A stretch of 34,927 bases of DNA from an uncultured Bacilli bacterium (GCA_947629305.1 CANRDD010000006.1:1-34927); one strand, 5' to 3'. Positions 7,310-15,923 are shown, counted from the first letter of the stretch. Numbers and translations are program-made. The notes: a model not told the origin generated them from the letters alone.

Positions 7310-7343
7310 AGTTTGTCCATATTTTATATTAGGAGGTGAAATA

Positions 7344-8276
7344 ATAAATTATTTAACATATCCAACTAAAGTATTAAGTATAACGCAGTCTTATCTTGGC
7401 AAAGGACATATAAAACATAGTCAAGGAAAACCTAAAGATTATCCTATTGATGATAATGGAGGTAGCTCTTTAAAGGATAGTTATTTTTATTGTCCATGTG
7501 ATGAAATGGTTTTAAAAAGAATCTATGGAATAGGCAAAAGTGCTGGTAATACCTTATGGCTTGAATCAAAAGGGGAAGTTATAACCCCAACATTTCAAGA
7601 TTATATCACCATTAAAATAACGCATCCGAATGATTCGGCTTTTAAAAATTTAAAAGTTGGACAAGTTTTTAAACGAGGAGAGAAAATCGTTCTTGAAGGT
7701 GATGATGGTAAAGCAACAGGCTATCATTTCCATATTAGTGTAGGGCGAGGTAAAATGGTTGGCACAGGTTACATTAAAAATTCTTTAGGATCTTGGGTTA
7801 TTAATACAACTAAAGGAGGGATTAAACCTGAAGACGCTTTTTATATTGATCAAAATTTTACGACAATTAAAAATACCAAAGGACTTATCTTTCAAACTTT
7901 AAATGATAATAATGGCTTAAAATATATAAAAGAAAGTTTAAATGTTCGGATGGGTCCTGGGACAAGCTATAAAATTAGAAATACATTACCTGGAGGAACA
8001 AAAATTAGTGTTTTAGAAGAAAAAGGTTCTTGGAGTAAAATAGGTGATGATGAATGGGTGGCGAGTAATTATTTAACCAAAGATATTCCATCTAAAATCT
8101 ATCCAACGAAAAAAACAAGTGCTTCTTACTTAAATGTTCGCCTTAAACCAAAAGGAACAATTTTAACTATGAAAGCTCCTTTGCCAAAGAATACAACTGT
8201 TGCTATCATGAGTGAAAATTCCGGATGGACAAAAATTAATGAAGGCCGTTATGTATCATCTGCTTATTTAATATAA
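7344..8276 (+). CDS. M23-type peptidoglycan hydrolase with two SH3 domains, apparent AUA start
   Basis: A 310-aa cell-wall hydrolase. The reading frame is open well upstream of the first ATG (7506), and that upstream stretch is clearly coding (MNYLTYPTKVLSITQSY). The only strong ribosome site, AGGAGG at 7331-7336, is seven bases before an ATA codon at 7344; no ATG, GTG or TTG lies near it in frame. Residues 20-145 look like a divergent M23 metallopeptidase: H22/H25, D36/D37, THPND near 93-97 and the zinc motif HFH at 128-130. Two SH3b repeats follow (about 196-250 and 258-310: SLNVRMGPG and YLNVRLKPKG). There is no signal peptide, which resembles a phage endolysin, but no other phage gene is nearby. 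Confidence 0.85.
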   Translation: MNYLTYPTKVLSITQSYLGKGHIKHSQGKPKDYPIDDNGGSSLKDSYFYCPCDEMVLKRIYGIGKSAGNTLWLESKGEVITPTFQDYITIKITHPNDSAFKNLKVGQVFKRGEKIVLEGDDGKATGYHFHISVGRGKMVGTGYIKNSLGSWVINTTKGGIKPEDAFYIDQNFTTIKNTKGLIFQTLNDNNGLKYIKESLNVRMGPGTSYKIRNTLPGGTKISVLEEKGSWSKIGDDEWVASNYLTKDIPSKIYPTKKTSASYLNVRLKPKGTILTMKAPLPKNTTVAIMSENSGWTKINEGRYVSSAYLI

Positions 8277-8308
8277 TACCCTTTTATTGTTTAAAACTTT
8301 TAATGTAA

Positions 8309-8340
8309 ATATAAGAAGATTTAACCTTCTTATATTTTTT
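8309..8340 (+). terminator. terminator after the M23-SH3 gene
   Basis: A ten-base stem ATATAAGAAG/CTTCTTATAT (8309-8335) with a T-run. Confidence 0.9.
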
Positions 8341-8414
8341 ATAAAAATAACTTATTCTAAATAAATATTTGCTAACTAAAGATATTTGTTATAAAATATA
8401 GATAGGTGAAGTAA

Positions 8415-8858
8415 ATGACCTCGATATATAAAACGATTCAAGATTTTAAAAGCAAATATCCAGGAGGTGTTTCTTGGCGAATAAAAAAACATGCTCAAAT
8501 AATTGATAAACATCTTAATCCTGGCGAAGAAGTAATATTTGCTTTTCCAGCCCAAAAGAATAATGAATTTTATAATATTTTTACAACTTGTATTGTCGCT
8601 TTAACTAATAAAAGAATTTTAATTGGGCAAAAAAGAGTTGTCTGGGGATATTTTTTAAGTTCTATTACTCCAGATATGTATAATGATTTAAGAGTTTATC
8701 AAGGTCTTCTATGGGGACATATAACCATTGATACAATAAAAGAAGTAGTGGTTTTAAGTAATTTACCAAAGAGAAGTCTAGATGAAATAGAAACCCAAAT
8801 CACTGAATATATGATGGAAGAAAAGAAAAAATATCCTTTAAGGAATGATGAAATATGA
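8415..8858 (+). CDS. PH-domain-containing protein
   Basis: A 147-aa soluble protein. Residues ~25-115 look like a bacterial pleckstrin-homology-type domain: LNPGEEVIFAFPAQKN followed by CIVALTNKRILIGQK and a strand-rich region with IDTIKEVVVL. The ALTNKRI segment is the recognisable core of this fold in Firmicutes. It lacks membrane segments. It starts after AGGTGAAGTAA and overlaps the next gene by four bases (ATGA), so the pair probably works together at the membrane. The role is unknown. Confidence 0.8.
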   Translation: MTSIYKTIQDFKSKYPGGVSWRIKKHAQIIDKHLNPGEEVIFAFPAQKNNEFYNIFTTCIVALTNKRILIGQKRVVWGYFLSSITPDMYNDLRVYQGLLWGHITIDTIKEVVVLSNLPKRSLDEIETQITEYMMEEKKKYPLRNDEI

Positions 8859-9913
8859 AAAAGATAATAGGAATCATTTCTATTATAAGTCTTATTTTGC
8901 TTCTTTTCTTTCTTTTTTATTTTAAGAAAAGTAGTTATGAAGTAAAATATCAAATAAAAAATATAAATATTAAAGAAAGTTATCATAAAGAAGATGCTTA
9001 TTATTTAATAGAATTAACTTATAATAATAATGATTATGCTTTTTTAAGTTTTGATGATTATACTAGGGAAAGAAAATTAATTAAAGATATTAATATAACT
9101 TATGATGATAATTTAACTTGTTTAGAATTAAAATCAGATTATTTAAAAACTTATTCTTTATGTCATAATGGTAAAGAATTAATTAATTATAATAATGATA
9201 TAAATAATAATAAAGAACAAAGTTATGCTAATTTTTCTTATTATAATTTAAATGATTCTGCTTATTTATTATGGAATTATCATAACTTTGTATATTTAAA
9301 TAATAAAAATAAAAAAGAAATAAAGTTATTTGATCATGATGAATATAATTTAAATTTAATTACAACATATAATAATTATTTAATAATAGGAGATAAAGAT
9401 AATGGTTATACCTTTAATAAAATATATGTTATTAATAGTCAAAATGGTAAATTAGATACCATAGATTTACGTTATAATTTATATTATAATGATACTTATT
9501 TTTTAGGTAGTTATAAGCATAATTTATATTTATATGATAAGAAACAAGAACAAGAATATTATATAAATATGAAAAAAAATAAAATATATAAAACTAGTAA
9601 TAAAGTATTAATAAATAATGAATGGCAAGATATAAGTACTTATAAATTAAAGAATAATAATGTTAGTTTTCAAAAAGATAATGTGTATAACTATGAAGTT
9701 ATTAATAATAATTTATATGCTAGATATTTAAATTATAAAATAAAGATAAGTGATTTAAATGTTAAAACTATTGTTAAAACTAATAAATTAGATGTATATT
9801 TTTTAGTAGATGATACACTTTTATATTATAATCCATATATAGGAATAAAGAAAATAATTAGTTATCCTGAATGGAATTTTAATTATCAAAATATGATTTA
9901 TATTTTTGATTAA
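8855..9913 (+). CDS. hypothetical membrane-anchored extracellular protein
   Basis: A 352-aa protein with one N-terminal hydrophobic segment (residues ~4-24, a run of I/L/F) acting as signal anchor. About 325 residues, very rich in Asn, Tyr and Lys, follow and would lie outside the cell. The repeated strand-like pattern with YNNNY and YLxN motifs suggests a beta-propeller-like or beta-sheet fold, but no family was recognised. Translationally coupled to the PH-domain gene. No lipobox cysteine is present. Confidence 0.75.
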   Translation: MKKIIGIISIISLILLLFFLFYFKKSSYEVKYQIKNINIKESYHKEDAYYLIELTYNNNDYAFLSFDDYTRERKLIKDINITYDDNLTCLELKSDYLKTYSLCHNGKELINYNNDINNNKEQSYANFSYYNLNDSAYLLWNYHNFVYLNNKNKKEIKLFDHDEYNLNLITTYNNYLIIGDKDNGYTFNKIYVINSQNGKLDTIDLRYNLYYNDTYFLGSYKHNLYLYDKKQEQEYYINMKKNKIYKTSNKVLINNEWQDISTYKLKNNNVSFQKDNVYNYEVINNNLYARYLNYKIKISDLNVKTIVKTNKLDVYFLVDDTLLYYNPYIGIKKIISYPEWNFNYQNMIYIFD

Positions 9914-9959
9914 CAACTTTCTAGGTAAAAGCATAATTTATTACTAGGAAGTGATAATT

Positions 9960-10409
9960 ATGTATGATAAATACACCTTAAAAGAAAATGAAAGTTTAAG
10001 AGATGTGGCGAATAAGTTTAAAACAAGTATAGATGTTTTAAAAGATATTAATAATATTTATTTTGATAGTGATGTTAGAGTAGGGATGGATATAATAGTT
10101 CCTAAGAATAAACAACAATATTTTAATTATTATACAATTGAAGCTGGAGATTCTTTATATAAAATAGCTCAAAGATATAATATTAATCCTACTTTATTAG
10201 CTTCATTAAATGGTTTAAATATGAGTGATTATATTTATCCTAATCAAGAAATATTAATTCCTAAAAGTGGTTATAGTTATTATATAACCGCGGAAGGAGA
10301 TACACTTGATACAGTTAAAGATATGTTTAAAGTATCTAAAGAAAAAGTATTAGAAGAAAATCCTACAATTTATTTACTTAAAGATCAAGTATTAGTTACA
10401 AAAAGATAG
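9960..10409 (+). CDS. protein with three LysM domains
   Basis: A 149-aa protein made almost entirely of three LysM-like peptidoglycan-binding repeats, starting about residues 4, 58 and 106: YTLKENESLRDVANKF, YTIEAGDSLYKIAQRYNI and YITAEGDTLDTVKDMFKV. The middle copy is the most canonical. The start is placed at ATG 9960 because AGGAAG (9946-9951) is spaced eight bases from it; a GTG at 9951 overlaps that site. No signal peptide is present. Signal-less LysM proteins occur among spore-coat proteins such as SafA relatives and phage proteins, which is of interest given the GerQ homologue at 22417. A terminator overlaps the stop. Confidence 0.88.
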   Translation: MYDKYTLKENESLRDVANKFKTSIDVLKDINNIYFDSDVRVGMDIIVPKNKQQYFNYYTIEAGDSLYKIAQRYNINPTLLASLNGLNMSDYIYPNQEILIPKSGYSYYITAEGDTLDTVKDMFKVSKEKVLEENPTIYLLKDQVLVTKR

Positions 10410-10427
10410 CACTTCGGTGCTTTTTTT
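10408..10427 (+). terminator. terminator after the LysM gene
   Basis: AGCAC-TTCG-GTGCT hairpin with a UUCG tetraloop and seven T residues, starting within the stop codon. Confidence 0.93.
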
Positions 10428-10486
10428 CTAGCAATTTAGGTAAATATGTGCTAGAATATTAACTATTCAGGCAAGGGGGAATAATA

Positions 10487-12097
10487 ATGAATTATTTAAG
10501 TGAATTTTTAAATATTGTTAATAAATATAAGAAAGAAGCGGAAATACTAAGGGATAAGTGTCAAAAAGTTCATCAAGATTTATTTTATGAGCTTATGTAT
10601 AAAACGCAAACTGATTCAGAATTTAAAAATAAATTTTTAACTTATAATGGTATATTACAACAGAAAAATCCTGGTATTATTAAAAAATTAGTCGGGGATT
10701 ATTTTAATGTTCAACATCTTGATCCCAATAAATGTAATTTTGATGAAAAAACTAAATTATTTTATGTTTATCAAGCTGTAATTGTTGTTTTAAATAATAA
10801 TATAAAATATTATAATTATTTAATAAATTTTTTTAAGAAGAAAAATGATGTTACACTAGAAGTAACTTTAGTTTTACAGTTACTTCAATATGCTTATGTT
10901 TTAGAAAATTTTCCTATTGAAGGAGTATCGCAAGTATTAGGATTAACTTTTCATAAATTAAGTAAAGTAGTAGATAATAAGGAAATAAAAACATTAACTA
11001 ATTATTATAATATTGATGGAACATTTAAAAATATTGATTTAACATTATCTGATAAAGAATATGCTAATTATTTAGGTGATTTTAAAACTAATTTACTTAG
11101 TTTAAATCAAGAAATAACAGATTATATTATTTTAAGAAATGCTAATATATCTTTAAATTATGAGATTATGTTAGAACAAGTTAATAAATATTTTCTATAT
11201 AATATTGAAGAACAATTAGATAATTATTATAAAGTATCTTTATTACCAGATAAAAAAGAAGAAAAAAAAGAATTAGATCCTAAGGCAGCATTAAATTATG
11301 TCTTATTATCTTATCAAGATTTTTATTTAATAAATATACCAGAAGATTTATCTTTATTTAAAGAAGCTGTATCTATAGCTCCAATATCGGGGGAAGAAAA
11401 AGAATATATATTAAATAATTTAGAATATATTTTAAATGATCAATATATAACTTATTTTAAGGGAGAAAATTTAAGACGTTATTTAAAATTATTACAAGTA
11501 TTAAATGCATTAAACTTTAATAGTGATATTTATTTAAAACTCGCCGAAGCTCGGAGTTCATTAATTACAGCAATTAATTTACAAGAAGAAGCTATAGATG
11601 AAGAAGATCAAAAGATTATTAGGGAAGAACAAGAAAATATTTTAAAGAAATGGGAAAAGAATATTGATTTATATTTTAAAGAATTATTACCTCAAAGTAA
11701 ATTAATGTTATTAATGAAAGATAAAGATAGTTCTTTTATTGAAAGTGATATATTATCTTTAGGTGAAAATGCTTTAGAAGAAACAAAAGAAATGTTAACT
11801 TCTTTAACAAATGAATCTCTTTTAGATAAAGAATATATGGAAGTAAAAGATTTTTCTTTACCATGTTATGTCTTAACAAATAATCATTATAATTTATATA
11901 TAGCCCAACTTGCTCTTGGTATTTATGAAGTAATTGGTTTAAGTAGTAAACAAACTAAAAATAAAAATATGATGAAAAGAATCTTTTTAAATCGACATAT
12001 TATTGAAAATAATGCACATCAAATGTTTGAAATAAAAAGAAGAAATGAAGTTTTATATTGGGAAAAAAATCCTTTTATAAAAGTTTTAATTAAATAA
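10487..12097 (+). CDS. hypothetical protein, 536 aa
   Basis: A large, soluble, strongly helical protein with no recognised family. It contains charged helical stretches that may form coiled coils (about residues 370-400, EEAIDEEDQKIIREEQENIL) and no signal peptide or membrane segment. No nucleotide-binding or catalytic motif was seen. A CAAGGGGGAATAATA site precedes the ATG. It stands as its own transcription unit between a terminator at 10408-10427 and another at 12092-12122, in a stretch of envelope-type genes. Confidence 0.75.
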   Translation: MNYLSEFLNIVNKYKKEAEILRDKCQKVHQDLFYELMYKTQTDSEFKNKFLTYNGILQQKNPGIIKKLVGDYFNVQHLDPNKCNFDEKTKLFYVYQAVIVVLNNNIKYYNYLINFFKKKNDVTLEVTLVLQLLQYAYVLENFPIEGVSQVLGLTFHKLSKVVDNKEIKTLTNYYNIDGTFKNIDLTLSDKEYANYLGDFKTNLLSLNQEITDYIILRNANISLNYEIMLEQVNKYFLYNIEEQLDNYYKVSLLPDKKEEKKELDPKAALNYVLLSYQDFYLINIPEDLSLFKEAVSIAPISGEEKEYILNNLEYILNDQYITYFKGENLRRYLKLLQVLNALNFNSDIYLKLAEARSSLITAINLQEEAIDEEDQKIIREEQENILKKWEKNIDLYFKELLPQSKLMLLMKDKDSSFIESDILSLGENALEETKEMLTSLTNESLLDKEYMEVKDFSLPCYVLTNNHYNLYIAQLALGIYEVIGLSSKQTKNKNMMKRIFLNRHIIENNAHQMFEIKRRNEVLYWEKNPFIKVLIK

Positions 12098-12122
12098 TAG
12101 GTCTAGGCATCCTATTATTTTT
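12092..12122 (+). terminator. terminator overlapping the end of the 536-aa gene
   Basis: AAATAATAGG (12092-12101) and CCTATTATTT (12111-12120) form a stem ending in a T-run. Confidence 0.85.
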
Positions 12123-12154
12123 GTGATAAAATTTATTTAAAGGAAGGGATAAAA

Positions 12155-13747
12155 GTGATACTAAAAAAACCTTATGGCTTATTAATTAAATATTTTAAAT
12201 TAATTCACTTTATTCTTTTATTATTAACTATATATATAGCTAGTCAAACAAAAATAATCTTAAATTTTTTCCAAGATTATGTTGCTAATAATTATTATGT
12301 TAATATCTTAGATAATATGTCTTCTCATTATATATCATTATTTTTATATTTAGCTCTTTTATTAACTTTAGTTATGTTAATTGCTTTATATATTTTACTT
12401 AAATATAAGAAAAAACCAACAACCTTTTATTTAGTTTTTATAGGTTATTATACCTTTATTTTATTAATGGTTTTAGTATCATCATCTTTAATGAATAGTT
12501 TACAAAAAGGTTTTTGGGAAAGTGCTGTTGCCCTTCAATATAGGGATTTAGCTAGACTTATTTATTGGCCTGAGTTAGTCTTTGTTTTTCTCATGGGAGT
12601 TAGAACATTAGGATTTGATGTTAAAAAATTTGATTTTAAAAAAGATATTCAAGAACTAGAATTATCTGAAGAAGATAGTGAATTAGTAGAAATAAATTTA
12701 GGTTTTGATTTAAGTAAAATATTAAGAAGAATAAGAAGAATAATAAGAGAGTTTTATTATTATTTTTTAGAAAATAAATTTATATTTGTTATTATAGGTA
12801 TTATATTATTTGTTATATTATTATTTAATATTAAAAGTGATTATGAAAAAGTAACATTTAATTATAAACAAGGAGATACTTTTACTTATAATAGTTTTAA
12901 AATAAAAGTAATGGATAGTTTAATAACTAATTTAGATTATAAAGGTAATAAAATATCAGATGATAAATATTATTTATTAGTTAAATTAAATATAACTAAC
13001 AATGGAAATAGTAATCAAAAAATATCATCTGATGTCTTAAAACTTTATCGAGGTAATAAGTTTTATTATCCTTCATTAGATTTAGGAAATAGTTTTTTAG
13101 ATTATAGTGAACCTTATTATGGAGAATCTATTAAAATTAATGCTACTAAAACTTATTTAATACCATATGTTATTGATAAAAAAGAAAGAAATAAAGATTT
13201 TAAAATAACTATTTATAATGGTTTTTCTCTTAAAAATAATGAACCTAAAACAATTAATATTAAATTAAATCCCCTTATTATAGATGATGTATCATTAGTA
13301 AATGAAGTATCTTTAAATGAAGAATTATCTTTATCAGGTACATATTTATATAATTCCAAAATTAATATAAAGAATTATGAATTAACAGATAGTTATAATT
13401 ATAAATATAAAACTTGTGAAGAATGTAAAGAATATACTTCTTATATTATACCTTCTGTTTTAAGTTCCGAAAAGAAAACATTATTAGTATTAGATTATGA
13501 TTTTACTCTTGATCCTGATTCAGAATATTATGCTAGTGCCCAAACAATTCATACATTCTTAAAACATTTTGTTCAAATCCATTATGTCTATGATAATAAA
13601 GATTATATTGCAGGAATAGAAGATGTAACACCAACAGTAATGAATGATAAATTAGTTTTACAAGTACCAGCGAAAATGATGGATGCAACAAGTATATATT
13701 TTAATTTAACTATTAGAAATAAAAGTTATGTTATTCATTTATTATAA
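12155..13747 (+). CDS. membrane protein with extracellular DUF4352-like domain
   Basis: A 530-aa protein. Four hydrophobic segments fall in the first 155 residues (about 8-30, 58-82, 88-112, 136-153), then a charged cytosolic stretch, a fifth membrane segment (about 208-226), and ~300 extracellular residues. The first part of that domain (about 240-360: the GDTFTYNSFKIKVMDS segment, later KYYLLVKLNITNNG) resembles DUF4352-type immunoglobulin-like domains. A CxxC (CEEC) lies near residue 425. The start is GTG at 12155 after AGGAAGGGATAAAA. It is followed closely by the HIT gene (11 bases) and may be co-transcribed with it. Function unknown. Confidence 0.8.
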   Translation: MILKKPYGLLIKYFKLIHFILLLLTIYIASQTKIILNFFQDYVANNYYVNILDNMSSHYISLFLYLALLLTLVMLIALYILLKYKKKPTTFYLVFIGYYTFILLMVLVSSSLMNSLQKGFWESAVALQYRDLARLIYWPELVFVFLMGVRTLGFDVKKFDFKKDIQELELSEEDSELVEINLGFDLSKILRRIRRIIREFYYYFLENKFIFVIIGIILFVILLFNIKSDYEKVTFNYKQGDTFTYNSFKIKVMDSLITNLDYKGNKISDDKYYLLVKLNITNNGNSNQKISSDVLKLYRGNKFYYPSLDLGNSFLDYSEPYYGESIKINATKTYLIPYVIDKKERNKDFKITIYNGFSLKNNEPKTINIKLNPLIIDDVSLVNEVSLNEELSLSGTYLYNSKINIKNYELTDSYNYKYKTCEECKEYTSYIIPSVLSSEKKTLLVLDYDFTLDPDSEYYASAQTIHTFLKHFVQIHYVYDNKDYIAGIEDVTPTVMNDKLVLQVPAKMMDATSIYFNLTIRNKSYVIHLL

Positions 13748-13758
13748 AGGAGTAAAAA

Positions 13759-14190
13759 ATGTATTTATATAAAAGTAATAATTGGGAAGTAATTTTTGGG
13801 GATTGGAGTCAAAGTTTTATTGGTTATTGTATTATAACTTGTTCGAAAGAAAGTTTAAGTGATTTAACTGATGAAGAATGGATAGAATTAGGTAAGTTAG
13901 AAAAAGAATTAGAAAGAGTATGTAAAAAATTATTTGGAGCAACTATGTTTAATTTTTCTTGTTTAATGAATAACGCTTATCGAGATAAGGAAAAACCTCA
14001 TGTTCATTTTCATTTTATGCCAAGATATAAAGATAAAGTTTATATATTTAATAAAAAATATATTGATAAACATTTTGGTTATAATTTTTGGAAATGGGAT
14101 TTAAATAAAATAAAAAAACAAAAAGATATATTTAATAAAGAAGAAAAGAAAGAAATATATAATATGATGAAAAAAGAATTTAAATATTAA
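13759..14190 (+). CDS. HIT-family (histidine triad) hydrolase
   Basis: A 143-aa HIT-superfamily protein. The catalytic triad motif HVHFHFM is at residues 81-87 (H81, H83, H85, with H85 the likely catalytic base in a HxHxHxx pattern), followed by PRY as in many HIT proteins. HIT proteins hydrolyse or transfer nucleotidyl groups from dinucleoside polyphosphates or nucleoside phosphoramidates. The C-terminal third (Lys-rich, DKHFGYNFWKWDL) is unlike common HinT proteins. AAGGAG precedes the start. It converges with the minus-strand regulator, leaving only 11 bases between the stops. Confidence 0.88.
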   Translation: MYLYKSNNWEVIFGDWSQSFIGYCIITCSKESLSDLTDEEWIELGKLEKELERVCKKLFGATMFNFSCLMNNAYRDKEKPHVHFHFMPRYKDKVYIFNKKYIDKHFGYNFWKWDLNKIKKQKDIFNKEEKKEIYNMMKKEFKY

Positions 14191-14201
14191 TATTTCTTTT
14201 T

Positions 14202-15494
14202 TTATTTTAATACATAATATATATTTTTACCTGATCCTTTTTTAACTAAAATATTTTCATTTAATAATTTATTAATAATTTGTTTTGATCTTGTAGCTCC
14301 AATATTTAATAATTTTTCCACATCAATTCTACTTATTTTATTTCTTTTATTAATATAATTGGTAATTATTTCTTCTTGAGAAAAATTATTAAAATCATTT
14401 TTATCATTTTCAATATAATTTCTATTTGGTAATATTATTTTAAAAACATTTTCAGTTAATTCAATAATTGGTTTTAAATTAGAATCTTGATATTCATTAA
14501 TTATTCTTCCTATGCCTGTGCCATAATTTTCAACATAATTTAGTCTATGAAATATTTCGGCAAAATTAGGATTTCTTGATTCTGATACACCATTATAAAC
14601 ATCATTTAAAGATAAAGTACTAATTAATCCACCGGTTGAATTAATTTCCATTCTATCATCAAATATTGATAATAATATACTACCATTAAAATAATAATTT
14701 CGGTGTATTATAGCATTTAATAAAGCTTCTCTAATTGAAAAATCTGGATAGTCTTTTTTATCAATTCTTTGTAAACCCTTAAATGTGGAATTAATATGAT
14801 TGGCTAAGTTCATATAATAAAAGGCATCTTCGACAATTTTTAAGTATGAGCCAGATAATTCTTTTCGATCTTTAAATATAGTTTTATTTGTACCATCAAA
14901 TATAGCACATTTTACTGTGTATGGGTTTTGATCTGAAAGCAAAAGAGCTAAATTATTAAATTTGTTATCTGTTAACATTTTTAAACTTTTAAATTTTTCT
15001 TTAGAAAATTCAATATTTCTTTTTTTAAATAATTCTTTGGCATATGCAAAAGTTAAATCTTGATTATTGGCTATTTCTTCTTCAAAACTTTTTTTAGAAG
15101 ATTCTATTAACATTTTTCTAATTATTTCATCTGTTGCTTGAATAGTAGAAGAACCATGTCTTATAAATACACCACTTGATTTTAATCCTTTATCAGCTAA
15201 ATAATATGGTTTTTCGGGAGCGGAAGTAATATGTAATTCTATTATATCTTTTTTATCTATTTCTTTAACTTCTATATCTGTATAAGTTGTTAAATTGCCA
15301 ATTATACTTTCTCTTATCATTCCACTTAATGATTCAATATCACTTTTTATATCTTTTAGTCCGATTATTTCTCCATCATCAGTAATACCTATATAAATTG
15401 TTCCCCCTTTAGAATTAGCAAAAGCAACTATTTCCTTTTTTATATTTTTAGTTAATTTTTGTTTTAATGCTACTGTTTCAGATTCTATATACAT
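14202..15494 (-). CDS. AlbA_2/Schlafen-type ATP-binding transcriptional regulator (COG2865-like)
   Basis: A 430-aa protein. The N-terminal AlbA_2 (Schlafen-like) domain is marked by ESETVALKQKL and EIVAFANSKGGTIYIGITDDGEI (residues ~1-120). A HATPase_c_4-type region contains REALLNAIIHRNY, STGGL and RNPNFAEIFHRLNYVENYGTGIGRI. A winged-helix segment lies at the C-terminus (about 370-430). Family members are annotated as predicted transcriptional regulators or, in some phage-defence contexts, nucleic-acid effectors; the role here is unknown. The start is placed at ATG 15494 because AGGTGA on the minus strand lies six bases from it; an upstream GTG is inside that site. Two small genes precede it. 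Confidence 0.9.
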   Translation of the reverse strand: MYIESETVALKQKLTKNIKKEIVAFANSKGGTIYIGITDDGEIIGLKDIKSDIESLSGMIRESIIGNLTTYTDIEVKEIDKKDIIELHITSAPEKPYYLADKGLKSSGVFIRHGSSTIQATDEIIRKMLIESSKKSFEEEIANNQDLTFAYAKELFKKRNIEFSKEKFKSLKMLTDNKFNNLALLLSDQNPYTVKCAIFDGTNKTIFKDRKELSGSYLKIVEDAFYYMNLANHINSTFKGLQRIDKKDYPDFSIREALLNAIIHRNYYFNGSILLSIFDDRMEINSTGGLISTLSLNDVYNGVSESRNPNFAEIFHRLNYVENYGTGIGRIINEYQDSNLKPIIELTENVFKIILPNRNYIENDKNDFNNFSQEEIITNYINKRNKISRIDVEKLLNIGATRSKQIINKLLNENILVKKGSGKNIYYVLK

Positions 15495-15536
15495 TAAAAT
15501 CACCTAATACTATTATAGAAAATTATTGTTATTTTA

Positions 15537-15641
15537 TCAATGCTTTCTGCTCATTTTGTTGTCATATTCGGTCACTATTCGGTCACATTCGGTCACTTTC
15601 ATTTTTGAATATTGATCATCACTCGTTTGTAACCATCCCAT
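15537..15641 (-). CDS. putative 34-aa protein with VTE-type repeat
   Basis: The frame begins with ATG directly after the TAA of the upstream 93-aa gene (TAAATG), with AAGGAA about ten bases before it, and ends 42 bases before the AlbA_2 gene. The product reads MGWLQTSDDQYSKM, then KVTECDRIVTEYDNKMSRKH. The second half is encoded by three near-identical copies of GTGACCGAAT (15565-15597). VTE/CDR-type repeats are reminiscent of tails seen in some COG2865 proteins (recollection, not checked). It may be a real coupled small protein, a remnant, or an operator-like repeat array with a fortuitous frame. Confidence 0.4.
   Translation of the reverse strand: MGWLQTSDDQYSKMKVTECDRIVTEYDNKMSRKH
15565..15597. 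repeat. three tandem copies of ATTCGGTCAC
   Basis: Plus-strand ATTCGGTCAC is repeated three times with 11-12-base periodicity, about one helical turn, between the AlbA_2 gene and its small upstream neighbours. A partial fourth half-copy (GTCATATTCGG) lies at the left edge. GC content is locally higher than the surroundings. Confidence 0.85.
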
Positions 15642-15923
15642 TTATAATTTTTCCTTGATTTTTTGCTCTAGCATGAATTCAAAAGCATAAAATTCATTAC
15701 TAATATGATCAGTTAGTTCCGAAAAGGTATTATCAATATTTAACTCATAAATAATTTTTGATATCATTTTAACTTTTTTTAAATCTATTTTTTCCTCAAG
15801 TTTCATTTTTAGCTCAACAATACAATTTTCTAAAAAAGCGATATCAACATTCTCTAAATTATATTTGTTTGTTTTTTTTATTAAAGTAATATCATTAATT
15901 ATATTTTCTAAATGTTCTAACAT
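15642..15923 (-). CDS. hypothetical protein, 93 aa
   Basis: A small, acidic-to-neutral, predicted all-helical protein of unrecognised family, without signal peptide or membrane segment. AAGGAAGGATTATGCT precedes the ATG, a strong ribosome site. A minus-strand promoter-like TTGAAT...TACAAT is visible around 15950-15980. It is the first gene of a probable minus-strand operon with the 34-aa frame and the AlbA_2 regulator. Such small-protein plus regulator pairs can be toxin-antitoxin-like, but nothing in the sequence proves that. Confidence 0.7.
   Translation of the reverse strand: MLEHLENIINDITLIKKTNKYNLENVDIAFLENCIVELKMKLEEKIDLKKVKMISKIIYELNIDNTFSELTDHISNEFYAFEFMLEQKIKEKL

Noticed and set aside
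15467-15658. Plus-strand 63-codon frame covering the ATTCGGTCAC repeats
   Set aside because: No ribosome site, overlaps the start of the minus-strand AlbA_2 gene, and composition is not protein-like. The minus-strand 34-aa frame is better supported.
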